A DNA stretch of 64,000 nt from Kribbella rubisoli (GTDB taxonomy: Bacteria > Actinomycetota > Actinomycetes > Propionibacteriales > Kribbellaceae): NCBI RefSeq assembly GCF_004217145.1, contig NZ_SHKR01000011.1:2046001-2110000 (forward strand). The letters run 5' to 3'. This document shows positions 7,498 through 15,600 of the stretch, piece after piece (the stretch's first letter is position 1; the number at the start of each line of letters is the position of its first letter). Position numbers and translations under genes: made by a program. A model generated the notes under the pieces. The model did not search any database. It worked only from the letters and a program-made list of their open reading frames with translations, and had not been told where the DNA came from.

Positions 7498-9399
7498 GTG
7501 AAGCGAACCACTGCGATCGTTTGCCTGAGTAGTCTGCTGATCACCGCTGGTTGTTCCGACAGCAAGTCCGGCGGTGGGAAGTCCGGGAACGACGAGCAGA
7601 AGGCCTCCGGGGCGATCATCAAGCAATTCGCCGACGCCTGGGTGGCGGCTTGGGCGCCGGACGGCAAGCCCGACGCGGCCGGGGCGCTCACCGACAACCC
7701 GACCGTGTTCGCGAAGCGGCTCGACGACACCGACACCGCGCTGGTCGCCAGCACCGTGACTGTGGCCCCGCAGGGCGACCCGAAGTGCAGCGACGCCAAC
7801 AACTGCACGCAAGAGCTCGCGGTCGAGGCTCAGCTGCGCGGTATCGGCGCGATGAAGTGGACCAGTACGGCGACCGCGGTGAAGACCGGCGACGCGTGGA
7901 AGATCAAGGCCTCCGGCGACACGATCTACCCGGGGCTCGGCGACAACAACTACCTCAAGCGCGTCCGCGCCCTGCCCGCGCGTGCTTCGATCCTCGACCG
8001 CAACGGGGTCGCGCTGACCGCGAACCGGCCGGTCGTGATCGTCGGCGTCGCATCGGGCGCCAAGGCGACGGCCGCGACGTACGCCGCGTTCACGAAGTAC
8101 CTCGATGTCGACGGCGCCAAGCTCGCCGCCCGCGCGAAGGCGGCGCCGGCCGGGCAGTTCGTCGACGCGATCACGATCCGCGCCGAGGAGTGGGAAGCGC
8201 TCCGGCCGACGATGGGCAAGCTGCCTGGCGTACTGACGATGGGCGGTACGCAGTCGCTGCCGCCGACCGCGACGTTCGCCAAGTCACTGATCGGCACGAT
8301 GAAGACCGCGACCGCGGACACGCTGAAGAACGCCGGCACGACCGCGTCGGCGCAGGACCAGGTCGGCACGACGGGTCTGCAGTACGCGTTCCAGCAGCAG
8401 CTCGCCGGTACGCCGGGTGGCACGGTCACGCTGCGGGACGGCAAGACCAAGCTGTCGATCAAGACCGTCTTCAGCCAGAAGGGCACCGCCGGCAAGCCGG
8501 TGAAGACCACGCTCGACACGGCGATGCAGAAGTCGGCCGAGGCCGCGCTGGCGACGAGCAAGCTGCCGGCGTCGCTGGTCGCCGTACAGGCGTCGACCGG
8601 GCAGATCCTCGCCGCGGCGAACGGTCCGACGCCGGCGAGCTACAACCGCGCGTTCCAGGGCCGGTACGCGCCGGGTTCGACGTTCAAGATCGTCACCTCG
8701 GCGGCGCTGATCGGCAGCGGTGAGACGGGTGCGACCGCGCTCCCGTGCACGAACACGATCAACGTCTTCGGCAAGACCTTCAAGAACTACGACGGTCTGG
8801 CGGCGTACGGCGCGGGCACGATGCAGAAGGCGTTCAACGAGTCCTGCAACACCGCGTTCATCTCGCAGCACGCGCGGCTGCCGAAGGACGGGATGACCAA
8901 GGCCGCGGCGATGTTCGGCATCGGGCGTGACCTGAACCTGTCGATCAACGCGTACGGCGGTCAGGTGCCGCTGCCGAAGGACGATGTGGCCGAGGCCGCC
9001 TCGATGATCGGCCAGGGCACGGTCACCGCGAGCCCGCTGGCGATCTCGCTGGTCGCCGCCACGGTCGACCACGGTACGGCGATGAAGCCCGTGCTGGTGC
9101 CGGGCAAGGACGCCGCCGGAGCGGCCGCCTCTCCGTTGCCTGCAGCAACTGTTGCGGCACTGCGCACGTTCATGCGGACCACGGTCACCAGCGGTACGGC
9201 GAGTGTGCTGGCCGGCAACGGCGCCGTCGCCGCGAAGACCGGTACGGCCGAGCTCGTCTCCGGCGGCAAGGTCATCACCAACGCCTGGATGGCCGGCTAC
9301 CGTGGCGACGTCGCATTCGCCGTCATCGTCGAAGGCGGCGAATCCGGCTCCCACACCGCCGGCCCCATCCTCAAGACGTTCCTCTCCAGCTTCAAATGA
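7498..9399 (+). CDS. Penicillin-binding protein with MecA-type N-terminal domain, lipoprotein
   Basis: A 633-residue DD-transpeptidase that should crosslink peptidoglycan outside the membrane. The N-terminus has a short basic start, a hydrophobic stretch and the lipobox LITAGC, so it is likely anchored as a lipoprotein. Then come an NTF2/MecA_N-like domain (about 40-150), a dimerisation domain beginning RASILDRNGVALTANR, and the transpeptidase domain with Ser394-x-x-Lys397 (STFK), Ser449-Cys-Asn451 and KTG at 580-582. The GTG at 7498 is chosen because GAGAGT lies 7 nt ahead and it gives a compact signal peptide; a GTG at 7465 would add 11 residues. A low-affinity PBP role is possible but not shown. 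Confidence 0.88.
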   Translation: MKRTTAIVCLSSLLITAGCSDSKSGGGKSGNDEQKASGAIIKQFADAWVAAWAPDGKPDAAGALTDNPTVFAKRLDDTDTALVASTVTVAPQGDPKCSDANNCTQELAVEAQLRGIGAMKWTSTATAVKTGDAWKIKASGDTIYPGLGDNNYLKRVRALPARASILDRNGVALTANRPVVIVGVASGAKATAATYAAFTKYLDVDGAKLAARAKAAPAGQFVDAITIRAEEWEALRPTMGKLPGVLTMGGTQSLPPTATFAKSLIGTMKTATADTLKNAGTTASAQDQVGTTGLQYAFQQQLAGTPGGTVTLRDGKTKLSIKTVFSQKGTAGKPVKTTLDTAMQKSAEAALATSKLPASLVAVQASTGQILAAANGPTPASYNRAFQGRYAPGSTFKIVTSAALIGSGETGATALPCTNTINVFGKTFKNYDGLAAYGAGTMQKAFNESCNTAFISQHARLPKDGMTKAAAMFGIGRDLNLSINAYGGQVPLPKDDVAEAASMIGQGTVTASPLAISLVAATVDHGTAMKPVLVPGKDAAGAAASPLPAATVAALRTFMRTTVTSGTASVLAGNGAVAAKTGTAELVSGGKVITNAWMAGYRGDVAFAVIVEGGESGSHTAGPILKTFLSSFK

Positions 9400-9456
9400 G
9401 GACTTGCTGAGAGTTCGCTGAGAGTAGGCCTTCGGGCGGAAGTCGTCACTTAGGGT
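9396..9456 (+). promoter_or_regulatory. Inverted MprA-type repeats before the zinc-ribbon gene
   Basis: CTGAGAG occurs at 9407-9413 and 9418-9424, an 11-bp step; read on the other strand these are the same CTCTCAG half-sites found before mprA and pepD. A third weaker unit (ATGAGGA, 9396-9402) keeps the register. TAGGGT at 9451-9456 lies 6 nt before the ATG at 9463. The orientation is opposite to that at the other two loci. Binding is inferred. Confidence 0.5.
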
Positions 9457-9462
9457 TGCTGG

Positions 9463-9759
9463 ATGGAGAGCCTGACGTGTCCGAAGTGTCGTGGCGAGAT
9501 GCGGTCGTACGAGCGCAACGGCGTTACCGTCGACCAGTGCGGAGAGTGCCGGGGGATCTTTCTCGATCGGGGTGAGTTGGAGCGGCTGGTGGATGCCGAG
9601 CTGCAGTACAACTCGCCGTCGCCGCAGCCTCGCTACGAAGAGAAGCGGTACGACGAGAAGAAGCGGTACGACGACCGCCGGTACGACGACGACCGGCGGT
9701 ACGGGAACCAGCACTCGCGCAAGAAGAAGAAGTCGTTCCTCGAGGAGCTCTTCGACTAG
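9463..9759 (+). CDS. TFIIB-type zinc-ribbon protein
   Basis: A 98-residue protein. The N-terminal half is a zf-TFIIB zinc ribbon with four cysteines in CPKC (7-10) and CGEC (26-29), followed by RGIFLDRGELERL, the usual signature of this small family. The second half is a low-complexity run of Arg, Lys, Tyr and Asp with repeated RYDD/KRYDE units, ending KKKKSFLEELFD. The molecular role of the family is not established. The MprA-like repeats upstream suggest it may belong to the same envelope-stress response as PepD. Its stop overlaps that of the convergent thioesterase gene. Confidence 0.82.
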   Translation: MESLTCPKCRGEMRSYERNGVTVDQCGECRGIFLDRGELERLVDAELQYNSPSPQPRYEEKRYDEKKRYDDRRYDDDRRYGNQHSRKKKKSFLEELFD

Positions 9760-10166
9760 CGAGCGATGACTGTGCCCTGAGCGATCGCGCACAACGTCGG
9801 CGTGCCGGCGTCGTCGAGCGTGGTGAGTTCGCAGGTGCACGTCGCCTGACGCCTGCCCGAGTGGGCAATCTTCGCGTCGGCCCGGAGGATCGCGCCCCGG
9901 GCCGGGCGGAGGTAACTGATCGTGAACCCGCCGGTCAGCACCTCCGGGCCGAGCGCCGAACCACCGGCGAACGTGATCGCGTTGTCGGCGGCGTACGCGA
10001 GAACGCCACCGTGCAGAAACCCGTTCTGCTGTTGGAGGTCCTCGCGGATGTCGAGCTCCAGCGTCGCTCCGCCGTCCCCGAACGCGGTCAGCCGCGCGCC
10101 GACCAGCACGCTGAACGGCTGCGCAGCCAGCAGCTTCTGAGCAACCTCGAGGCTCAATTCCGTCAC
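9756..10166 (-). CDS. PaaI-type hotdog-fold thioesterase
   Basis: A 136-residue hotdog-fold protein. The family motif is seen as NGFLHGGVLAYAADNAITFA, with the HGG turn and a catalytic acidic residue in the following helix, and the strand GGFTISYLRPA. Members hydrolyse acyl-CoA thioesters such as phenylacetyl-CoA intermediates; the substrate here is unknown. The GTG at 10166 follows TATCGT (10174-10179) by 7 nt, so it is preferred to the GTG at 10175. Confidence 0.8.
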   Translation of the reverse strand: MTELSLEVAQKLLAAQPFSVLVGARLTAFGDGGATLELDIREDLQQQNGFLHGGVLAYAADNAITFAGGSALGPEVLTGGFTISYLRPARGAILRADAKIAHSGRRQATCTCELTTLDDAGTPTLCAIAQGTVIAR

Positions 10167-10236
10167 CCGCCGCACGATATGCCACTTGCTGCAGAGCAGG
10201 TGTACGGCGGTCTGCGCGCGGGTCTATCGTCAGGGC

Positions 10237-10698
10237 GTGACCACGCCACCGGTGCAGCTCCGCCCGATCACCGATTCCGAGTACCCGAGCTGGTCGGACC
10301 ACGCCACCGAAACGTTCGCGGCCTGGATCGGCCCAGCCCGTGGGCTGGCCGCTGACGAGGCGCTGAAGTTCGCACACGAGGAGACAAAGAGACTGCTCCC
10401 GCAAGGCCCCGCCACCGAGAACCAGCTGATCTGGATCGCGCTGGCCGGCGACGAACCGGTAGGCAACCTGTGGATCAGCACTGCGCGGGTGCCGTTCATC
10501 TACGCCATAGAGGTGGACAGCAACCAGCGCGGCAAGGGTTACGGCCGAGCGATCATGCTGGCCGGCGAGGAGGAGTGCCGCCGCCTCGGCCACAAGCAGC
10601 TGGACCTGAACGTGTTCGGCGACAACACCACCGCGATCGGCCTGTACGACTCGCTCGGCTACACGGTCATCTCCCAGCAGATGCGCAAAGAGCTCTGA
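10237..10698 (+). CDS. GNAT family N-acetyltransferase
   Basis: A 153-residue acetyltransferase. The acetyl-CoA-binding segment is visible as NQRGKGYGRAIML (Q/RxxGxG/A type) after strand IYAIEVDSN, then LDLNVFGDNTTAIGLYDSLGY, the typical C-terminal GNAT strand and helix. The substrate is unknown. TATCGT at 10225-10230 ends 6 nt before the GTG, a leaderless arrangement, so I reject the ATG at 10186. Its 3' end overlaps the convergent hydrolase by 32 bp. Confidence 0.82.
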   Translation: MTTPPVQLRPITDSEYPSWSDHATETFAAWIGPARGLAADEALKFAHEETKRLLPQGPATENQLIWIALAGDEPVGNLWISTARVPFIYAIEVDSNQRGKGYGRAIMLAGEEECRRLGHKQLDLNVFGDNTTAIGLYDSLGYTVISQQMRKEL

Positions 10699-11512
10699 TC
10701 AGGCGGGCGAACTCGCCCGGCTGGTCCAGAGGAATCAGCGTGTAACTGTCCGCGACTTCGACGAAGGTTGCCTGGGGCAATAGTTTGGCGAGGCGGCGGC
10801 CGTGGTCCGGTGGCATCACCCGATCCTCGGCGGCCCAGACGACGAGCGCCGGGCGGTCGAAGCGGTGTAGATCTTCAGCCGCTCGGGTCAGCAGACCTGA
10901 GTCCGCGAACACGGCCCGGAGCATCCGGACGGTTTCCGCGCGGAGCTCGGGCTGCTCGAGCAGCGGAGTGATCCATCGCGCCGTGGTCGCGTCGCCGCGC
11001 TTGGTCAGCGTCCCGAAGGCGAGTGGCGACCTGCGTACTGCCTTGAGCCGCAACTGCTGCATGAACGCTCCGAACAGCCGTGGCGACAACTTCCCCGACA
11101 ACGCCAGCACCCGGCCCGTCAAGCCAGGCGGAAGGTTGTCGAACGCCTCGCACGACGCCAGCACGGCCTCTGCGACCCGCTTGGGCTCAGCTCCCAGGAC
11201 CAGCTGCACGACGGCGCCCCCGGTGTCGTTCCCGACGAGTACGACGTCCTGCAGGTCGAGCCGATCGAGAAACTCGACGACCAGGCCGGCGATCCCTCGC
11301 AGCGACAGGTCGGCGCCGTCGTTCATCCGGCGCCGGTGCGCTCCGAACGGAAGCGTCGGCGCGATGCATCGATGGTCGGCACTGAGGTCGGCGATCACGC
11401 CGTCCCAGAGCGACGCATCCATCAGCAGCCCGTGCAGCAGTACGACAACGGGCCCGTCGCCACCGGTGTCGACGTACTGCACGGTCCCGGCAGACAGCTC
11501 GATCTCATTCAT
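10667..11512 (-). CDS. Alpha/beta hydrolase with Asp nucleophile
   Basis: A 281-residue alpha/beta-hydrolase. The oxyanion loop LLHGLLMDASLW lies near residue 28, and the nucleophile elbow reads VGNDTGGAV, so the nucleophile is Asp rather than Ser, as in epoxide hydrolases and haloalkane dehalogenases. An acid-base pair is expected near WAAEDRVMP and the C-terminal part, but the usual final His is not obvious: the residue region reads DSYTLIPLDQP, where the family often has HFIPLEQP. That makes catalytic competence uncertain. Expressed from a promoter with a palindrome over its -10 at 11520-11532. Confidence 0.75.
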   Translation of the reverse strand: MNEIELSAGTVQYVDTGGDGPVVVLLHGLLMDASLWDGVIADLSADHRCIAPTLPFGAHRRRMNDGADLSLRGIAGLVVEFLDRLDLQDVVLVGNDTGGAVVQLVLGAEPKRVAEAVLASCEAFDNLPPGLTGRVLALSGKLSPRLFGAFMQQLRLKAVRRSPLAFGTLTKRGDATTARWITPLLEQPELRAETVRMLRAVFADSGLLTRAAEDLHRFDRPALVVWAAEDRVMPPDHGRRLAKLLPQATFVEVADSYTLIPLDQPGEFARLIRALCASAGR

Positions 11513-11519
11513 ACGAGAA

Positions 11520-11532
11520 TCATATTATATGA
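11520..11532 (-). promoter_or_regulatory. Palindrome covering the -10 of the alpha/beta hydrolase gene
   Basis: TCATATTATATGA is a 13-bp palindrome; read on the minus strand it contains a perfect TATAAT (11524-11529), 11 nt ahead of the hydrolase ATG. This AT-rich island in high-GC DNA fits a strong promoter whose -10 is also an operator. Confidence 0.55.
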
Positions 11533-11579
11533 GATGCATACTGAACAGAAATCTGGTGGACGACGCTTTCCGGCCCGTT

Positions 11580-11722
11580 CTACCGTGGTCGGCGGTAGCC
11601 GCATCGAAAGGACCACAGGGAGCGATGTCGACACGTCGCCTGGATATGGGTTAGCGAACTCCGCGATCGGACCGGATCGCGCAGCCGGGACGGACCTCGG
11701 AGTCCCCCGGCCGACCCCTTTT
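11580..11722 (+). promoter_or_regulatory. Structured leader of the ABC exporter operon
   Basis: A TACCGT hexamer at 11580-11585 may start a transcript of over 200 nt before the exporter. It contains a small ORF (11625-11654), a perfect hairpin CGCGATC-ggaccg-GATCGCG (11662-11681) directly after that ORF's stop, a second stem GGGAC/GTCCC (11687-11691 with 11702-11706) and then CCCCTTTT (11715-11722). The order suggests ribosome-controlled attenuation. The second stem and the short T run are weak for a terminator. The rest of the gap to 11811 shows nothing further. Confidence 0.4.
11625..11654 (+). CDS. Possible 9-codon leader peptide
   Basis: ATG at 11625 with AGGGAG 2-7 nt ahead opens a reading frame for MSTRRLDMG and stops at TAG (11652-11654), 8 nt before the perfect hairpin of the leader. 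The good ribosome site and the position argue for real translation; the Arg-Arg-Leu segment recalls drug-sensing stalling peptides, but this is only a resemblance. Confidence 0.35.
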   Translation: MSTRRLDMG

Positions 11723-11810
11723 GGCGAAGTGCTCGTCCTGCGCTCTGCGCGTTTGCGCGGTGGCGCTGCCCGGTCCTGTCAATTGACTCTTTCGAAAGCG
11801 GTGTTCCTTC

Positions 11811-12833
11811 GTGACGCCTGTTCCTGCCTTGCCGCCTGTCATCGCGGCACATGATCTGACCAAGACCTACACGTTCCACCAGCAAACCGCCGGCCTCGGC
11901 GGAGCGCTGAAGAGCCTGGTGAAACGCAAGTACGAGACCCGGCTCGCGGTCGATCGGGTCACCTTCGACATCAACCGCGGCGAGGTCGTCGGCCTGCTCG
12001 GCCCGAACGGCGCGGGTAAGACGACAACCCTGAAGATGCTGTCCGGCCTGCTGTACGCGACCGGCGGTGAGCTGGAGGTCCTCGGCCACACGCCGTCGGA
12101 CCGCAGGCACGACTACCTGCGCCGGATCGCGCTCGTCATGGGGCAGAAGACCATGCTGTGGTGGGACGTCCCGGCCATGGAGAGTCTCCTGCTGCACAAG
12201 GACATGTACGGCTTGTCCACAGCGGAGTTCGACCGCAATGTCGCCGAACTCGCCGAGCTGCTCGAGGTCGAACATCTGCTCAACGTCCAGGTCCGCAAGA
12301 CCTCGCTCGGTGAGCGGATGAAGCTCGAGCTGATGGCTGCGCTCGTCCACGGCCCGGAGATCCTGTTCCTCGACGAGCCGACGATCGGTCTGGACGTGGT
12401 CGCGAAGGCCCGCGTCCGGTCGTTCCTCGCCGACGTCAACCGGCTGCGCGGCACGACGATCCTGATCACCAGCCACGACATGGACGACATCGAGGCGCTC
12501 TGCTCGCGGGTGATGATCATCGACCACGGGCGGCTGCAGTTCGACGGCGGTCTGGACGATCTCGTTCGTACGGCGCAACCCCGCAAGCTGGTGCGGGCGA
12601 CGTACGCGACACCTGTCGACGGCACCCGCCTCGCCGGGCTGGACGGCGTGACCGCGGTCGACGTCGACGGTCAGACGGTCAAGCTCGAAGCCGATCGGGA
12701 GCGGGCCGGCGTCGTGATGGAGCAGCTCACCCGGCTGGGTCCGCTGGTCGACCTCGACGTGGCCGACGCGGATGTCGAGGACATCATGCGCGACCTCTTC
12801 CTCCGCCGCAGCACGCTGGGGGACGCGTCATGA
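11811..12833 (+). CDS. ABC transporter ATP-binding protein, ABC-2 exporter type
   Basis: A 340-residue ATPase. Walker A is GPNGAGKTTT at about 64-73, Walker B is EILFLDEPTIGLD, the signature reads SLGER instead of LSGGQ, and the H loop is ITSHDMDD. The C-terminal 90 residues form an extra domain as in the COG4586 group, which pairs with two ABC-2 permeases. The protein should power export of an unknown substrate, possibly a drug. The GTG at 11811 lacks a strong ribosome site. The downstream permease gene overlaps by 4 bp, and the leader at 11580-11722 may control the operon. Confidence 0.88.
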   Translation: MTPVPALPPVIAAHDLTKTYTFHQQTAGLGGALKSLVKRKYETRLAVDRVTFDINRGEVVGLLGPNGAGKTTTLKMLSGLLYATGGELEVLGHTPSDRRHDYLRRIALVMGQKTMLWWDVPAMESLLLHKDMYGLSTAEFDRNVAELAELLEVEHLLNVQVRKTSLGERMKLELMAALVHGPEILFLDEPTIGLDVVAKARVRSFLADVNRLRGTTILITSHDMDDIEALCSRVMIIDHGRLQFDGGLDDLVRTAQPRKLVRATYATPVDGTRLAGLDGVTAVDVDGQTVKLEADRERAGVVMEQLTRLGPLVDLDVADADVEDIMRDLFLRRSTLGDAS

Positions 12834-13642
12834 ACACAGTGGTGCGGAACCTTCGCGTCGTACGCCGGATGACGGCTGCCGAGATCGCCCAGCAGTCCGT
12901 GTACCGCGGGGCGTGGATCATCTTCATGCTGGCGAACATCTGCATGCCGGTCATCTCGCTGCTGATCTGGCGGACCGCGCTCGCGAACGGCGCGAAGCTC
13001 CCGGTCGACGAGCGGTACATCACGACGTACTTCGTGCTGCTCGGCTTCGTCACGATGGCGACGTCGTCATGGATGGCAGCGTTCCTGGCCAACGACATCC
13101 GGCTGGGCAAGCTGTCGAGCTGGATGGTGCGGCCGGCTTCGTTGCTGGTCAAGTTCGTCGCGAACAACCTGTCGGAGAAGTTCCTGAAGCTGTTCGCGTT
13201 GGTGCCGATGATCGGCATCGTCTGGTGGATCTTCCGCGACTCGATGAACATCCCGGCGGACGCAGGCCGGTGGGCGTTGTTCGCGGTCAGCATCGTGCTC
13301 GGCGCGGTGCTGGTGTTCACGATCGACATCCTGATCGCGGCGCTGGCGTTCTGGATGGACGACGTGGGAGCGCTCGTGCAGGCGCGCGTGATCATCGCGA
13401 GCGTGCTGTCCGGTGCCGTCGTACCGCTGGCGCTGATGCCTGCGTGGTCGCGCGGTTTCGTCGACCACCAGCCGTTCCGGTACACGGTGTCGTTCCCGGT
13501 CGAGATCGTCGCCGGCCAGCTGACCGGCCGCGAACTGCTTGCGGGGTTGGGGATCCAGCTCGGGTACGTCGTTGTGCTCGGCGCGCTCGCTCGACTCGTG
13601 TGGGCGGCCGGGATCCGGGCGTATTCGGCGGTGGGAGCGTGA
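12830..13642 (+). CDS. ABC-2 family permease, subunit 1
   Basis: A 270-residue integral membrane protein with six hydrophobic segments, matching the COG4587-type ABC-2 permeases that always follow this kind of ATPase. It starts at ATG within an ATGA overlap with the ATPase stop, and its own stop overlaps the next gene (GTGA), so the three are translated as a coupled unit. Substrate unknown. Confidence 0.82.
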   Translation: MNTVVRNLRVVRRMTAAEIAQQSVYRGAWIIFMLANICMPVISLLIWRTALANGAKLPVDERYITTYFVLLGFVTMATSSWMAAFLANDIRLGKLSSWMVRPASLLVKFVANNLSEKFLKLFALVPMIGIVWWIFRDSMNIPADAGRWALFAVSIVLGAVLVFTIDILIAALAFWMDDVGALVQARVIIASVLSGAVVPLALMPAWSRGFVDHQPFRYTVSFPVEIVAGQLTGRELLAGLGIQLGYVVVLGALARLVWAAGIRAYSAVGA

Positions 13643-14481
13643 ATACGTATGCAGAGGAGCGGCCTTCGCTCGACCGGAACTGGCTGCAGCTGCAGTGGCG
13701 GCATGTCCGGCTGTGGCGGCGGTTCTTCGCTCAGGCGGTCGTTCGCGAAACGCATTACCGCGCACATTTCCTGACCACGCTGCTGGTTGGCCTTGTGCAG
13801 TTGGGGTTGGGGATCGTGCCGACCTTGCTGCTGTTCGGGTTCACGTCCGAGGTGCACGGATGGTCGCGGGCCGAGGTGATCGCGCTGGTCGGCGTGTTTC
13901 AGATCGTCACCGGGCTGATTGCGACGTTCGTGGCGCCGAACCTGAACCGGATGACGACCTACCTCACCGAGGGCGAGCTGGACAGCGTCCTGCTCCGGCC
14001 CGTGTCGAGCCAGTTCTACCTGACCTTGCGCTGGATCAACGTCGCCGAGCTGACGAACGTTGCCAGCGGCATCGTTGTGCTCGTGATCGGATTGGTGCAG
14101 TCGGATCTCCGGCCTGGTTTCGGGCAGGTGGTGCAGGCCGTCGTACTGGCCGGCTGTGGGTTGGTGTTGCTGACGGCCGTGTGGTCGGCGATGTCGTTCC
14201 TGGCGTTCTGGCTGCAGTCGGTGAACCCGATCGGGGTCGTCTTCCTGAGCATGGTGGAGGCCGGGCGATACCCGTTGGTGTTCTTCCCGGTCGCGGTGCG
14301 GACGTTCCTGACGTTCGCGTTCCCGGTGGCGTTTGCGACGACCTTCCCGGTGCGGGCGTTGGCCGGCGACCTTGGCTGGGGGCCGGTCGTGCTCGGGCTC
14401 GGGCTTGCGGTAGTGGCAATGACACTAGTTCGGTTGGTCTGGCGGCGCGGCCTGCTGACGTACTCCAGTGCGTCGAGCTGA
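13639..14481 (+). CDS. ABC-2 family permease, subunit 2
   Basis: A 280-residue integral membrane protein of the COG3694 type with about six membrane segments (for example the one starting HFLTTLLVGLVQLG). The true start is the GTG at 13639 in a GTGA overlap; the open frame extends further upstream but there it only shadows the first permease. With the first permease it should form the membrane channel of the exporter. Confidence 0.82.
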   Translation: MNTYAEERPSLDRNWLQLQWRHVRLWRRFFAQAVVRETHYRAHFLTTLLVGLVQLGLGIVPTLLLFGFTSEVHGWSRAEVIALVGVFQIVTGLIATFVAPNLNRMTTYLTEGELDSVLLRPVSSQFYLTLRWINVAELTNVASGIVVLVIGLVQSDLRPGFGQVVQAVVLAGCGLVLLTAVWSAMSFLAFWLQSVNPIGVVFLSMVEAGRYPLVFFPVAVRTFLTFAFPVAFATTFPVRALAGDLGWGPVVLGLGLAVVAMTLVRLVWRRGLLTYSSASS

Positions 14482-14499
14482 TGTGGTTACCTGTGGGGT

Positions 14500-15600
14500 A
14501 TGAGCTGGTGGGTCCTACACGTGGACATGGATCAGTTCATCGCGGCCGTGGAGATCCGGCGACGGCCTGAGCTGCGTGGGCTGCCTGTCGTGGTGGGCGG
14601 GTCCGGGGATCCGACCCAACCACGGCAGGTGGTCGCCACGGCGTCGTACGAGGCGCGCGAGTTCGGCGTACATTCCGGCATGCCGGTGCGGGCGGCGTAC
14701 AAGAAGTGTCCGCAGGCGGTGTTCCTGCCGTCGGATCCGGCTACGTACGAGGCGGCGTCGACCGAGGTGATGGACACACTGCGCTCGTTCCCGGTCGTGG
14801 TGGAGGTCTGGGGCTGGGACGAGTGCTTCGTCGGCGCGGAGACCGACGATCCGGAGGCGCTGGCCGGTCAGCTCCGCGAGGCCGTAGTCGAGCAGACCGG
14901 CCTGACCTGCTCGGTCGGCATCGGGGACAACAAGACCCGCGCCAAGCTCGCCACCGGGTTTGCGAAGCACGAACGCTCGCACGCCGTGCCGTTCGAAGGC
15001 GCGGAGCCCGCTCGCGACGCCTCGCTTGCCGCCGGCGTCTACCGGCTCACGGCGGCGAACTGGCGCGAGGTGATGGATCACCGCCCGATCCGCGACCTCT
15101 GGGGTATCGGCAGCCGGATGGAGAAGAATCTCAACGAGCTCGGCATCACCACTGTCGCCGAGCTCGCCGCCGCTGACGTCGACGTGCTGAAGAAACGCTT
15201 CGGCCCCAACATGGGCGCCTGGTACGCCGCCCTCGGCCGGGGTCTCGGCGACACGCACGTCACCGACGTCCCGCGCGAGCCGGTCTCCCGCAGCCACGAG
15301 GAGACCTTCGCGGCAGACCTGGTCGAACTCCCCGACATAGAACGCGAGCTGCGCCGGATCGCCGAAGAGGTCACCCGCGAGGTCGTCGCCGACGGCCGCA
15401 CGATCCAGCGCGTCTGGGTGAAGCTCCGCTTCATCAGCTTCTACACGCCGATCAAGAGCCGCAAGCTCAAGGCCCCGACCCAGGACCCCGAGGTCATCGC
15501 GGCCACAGCCCTTGAACTGTTGCAGAAGTTCGAGATCCGCCGCCCGATCCGTCTGCTCGGCGTCCGCGTCGAGTTCGTACCTCCCGAGGCCGCTAAGTGA
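14500..15600 (+). CDS. dinB: DNA polymerase IV, Y family
   Basis: A 366-residue translesion polymerase. The first metal-binding Asp residues are in HVDMDQF (9 and 11). The palm motif, usually SIDEAF, here reads GWDECFVG (about 105-112); the Asp-Glu pair is kept. The finger helix and helix-hairpin-helix are seen in CSVGIGDNKTRAKLATGFAK and DLWGIGSRM. The little-finger domain follows and the protein ends without an obvious beta-clamp QLxLF motif. It copies damaged DNA with low fidelity. TTACCT lies 7 nt before the ATG. Confidence 0.85.
   Translation: MSWWVLHVDMDQFIAAVEIRRRPELRGLPVVVGGSGDPTQPRQVVATASYEAREFGVHSGMPVRAAYKKCPQAVFLPSDPATYEAASTEVMDTLRSFPVVVEVWGWDECFVGAETDDPEALAGQLREAVVEQTGLTCSVGIGDNKTRAKLATGFAKHERSHAVPFEGAEPARDASLAAGVYRLTAANWREVMDHRPIRDLWGIGSRMEKNLNELGITTVAELAAADVDVLKKRFGPNMGAWYAALGRGLGDTHVTDVPREPVSRSHEETFAADLVELPDIERELRRIAEEVTREVVADGRTIQRVWVKLRFISFYTPIKSRKLKAPTQDPEVIAATALELLQKFEIRRPIRLLGVRVEFVPPEAAK

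Noticed and set aside
8284..10593. A 769-codon open frame on the minus strand across the PBP and zinc-ribbon genes
   Set aside because: It is Arg/Gly/Asp-rich low-complexity sequence antisense to real genes, with no family motif; a by-product of high GC content.
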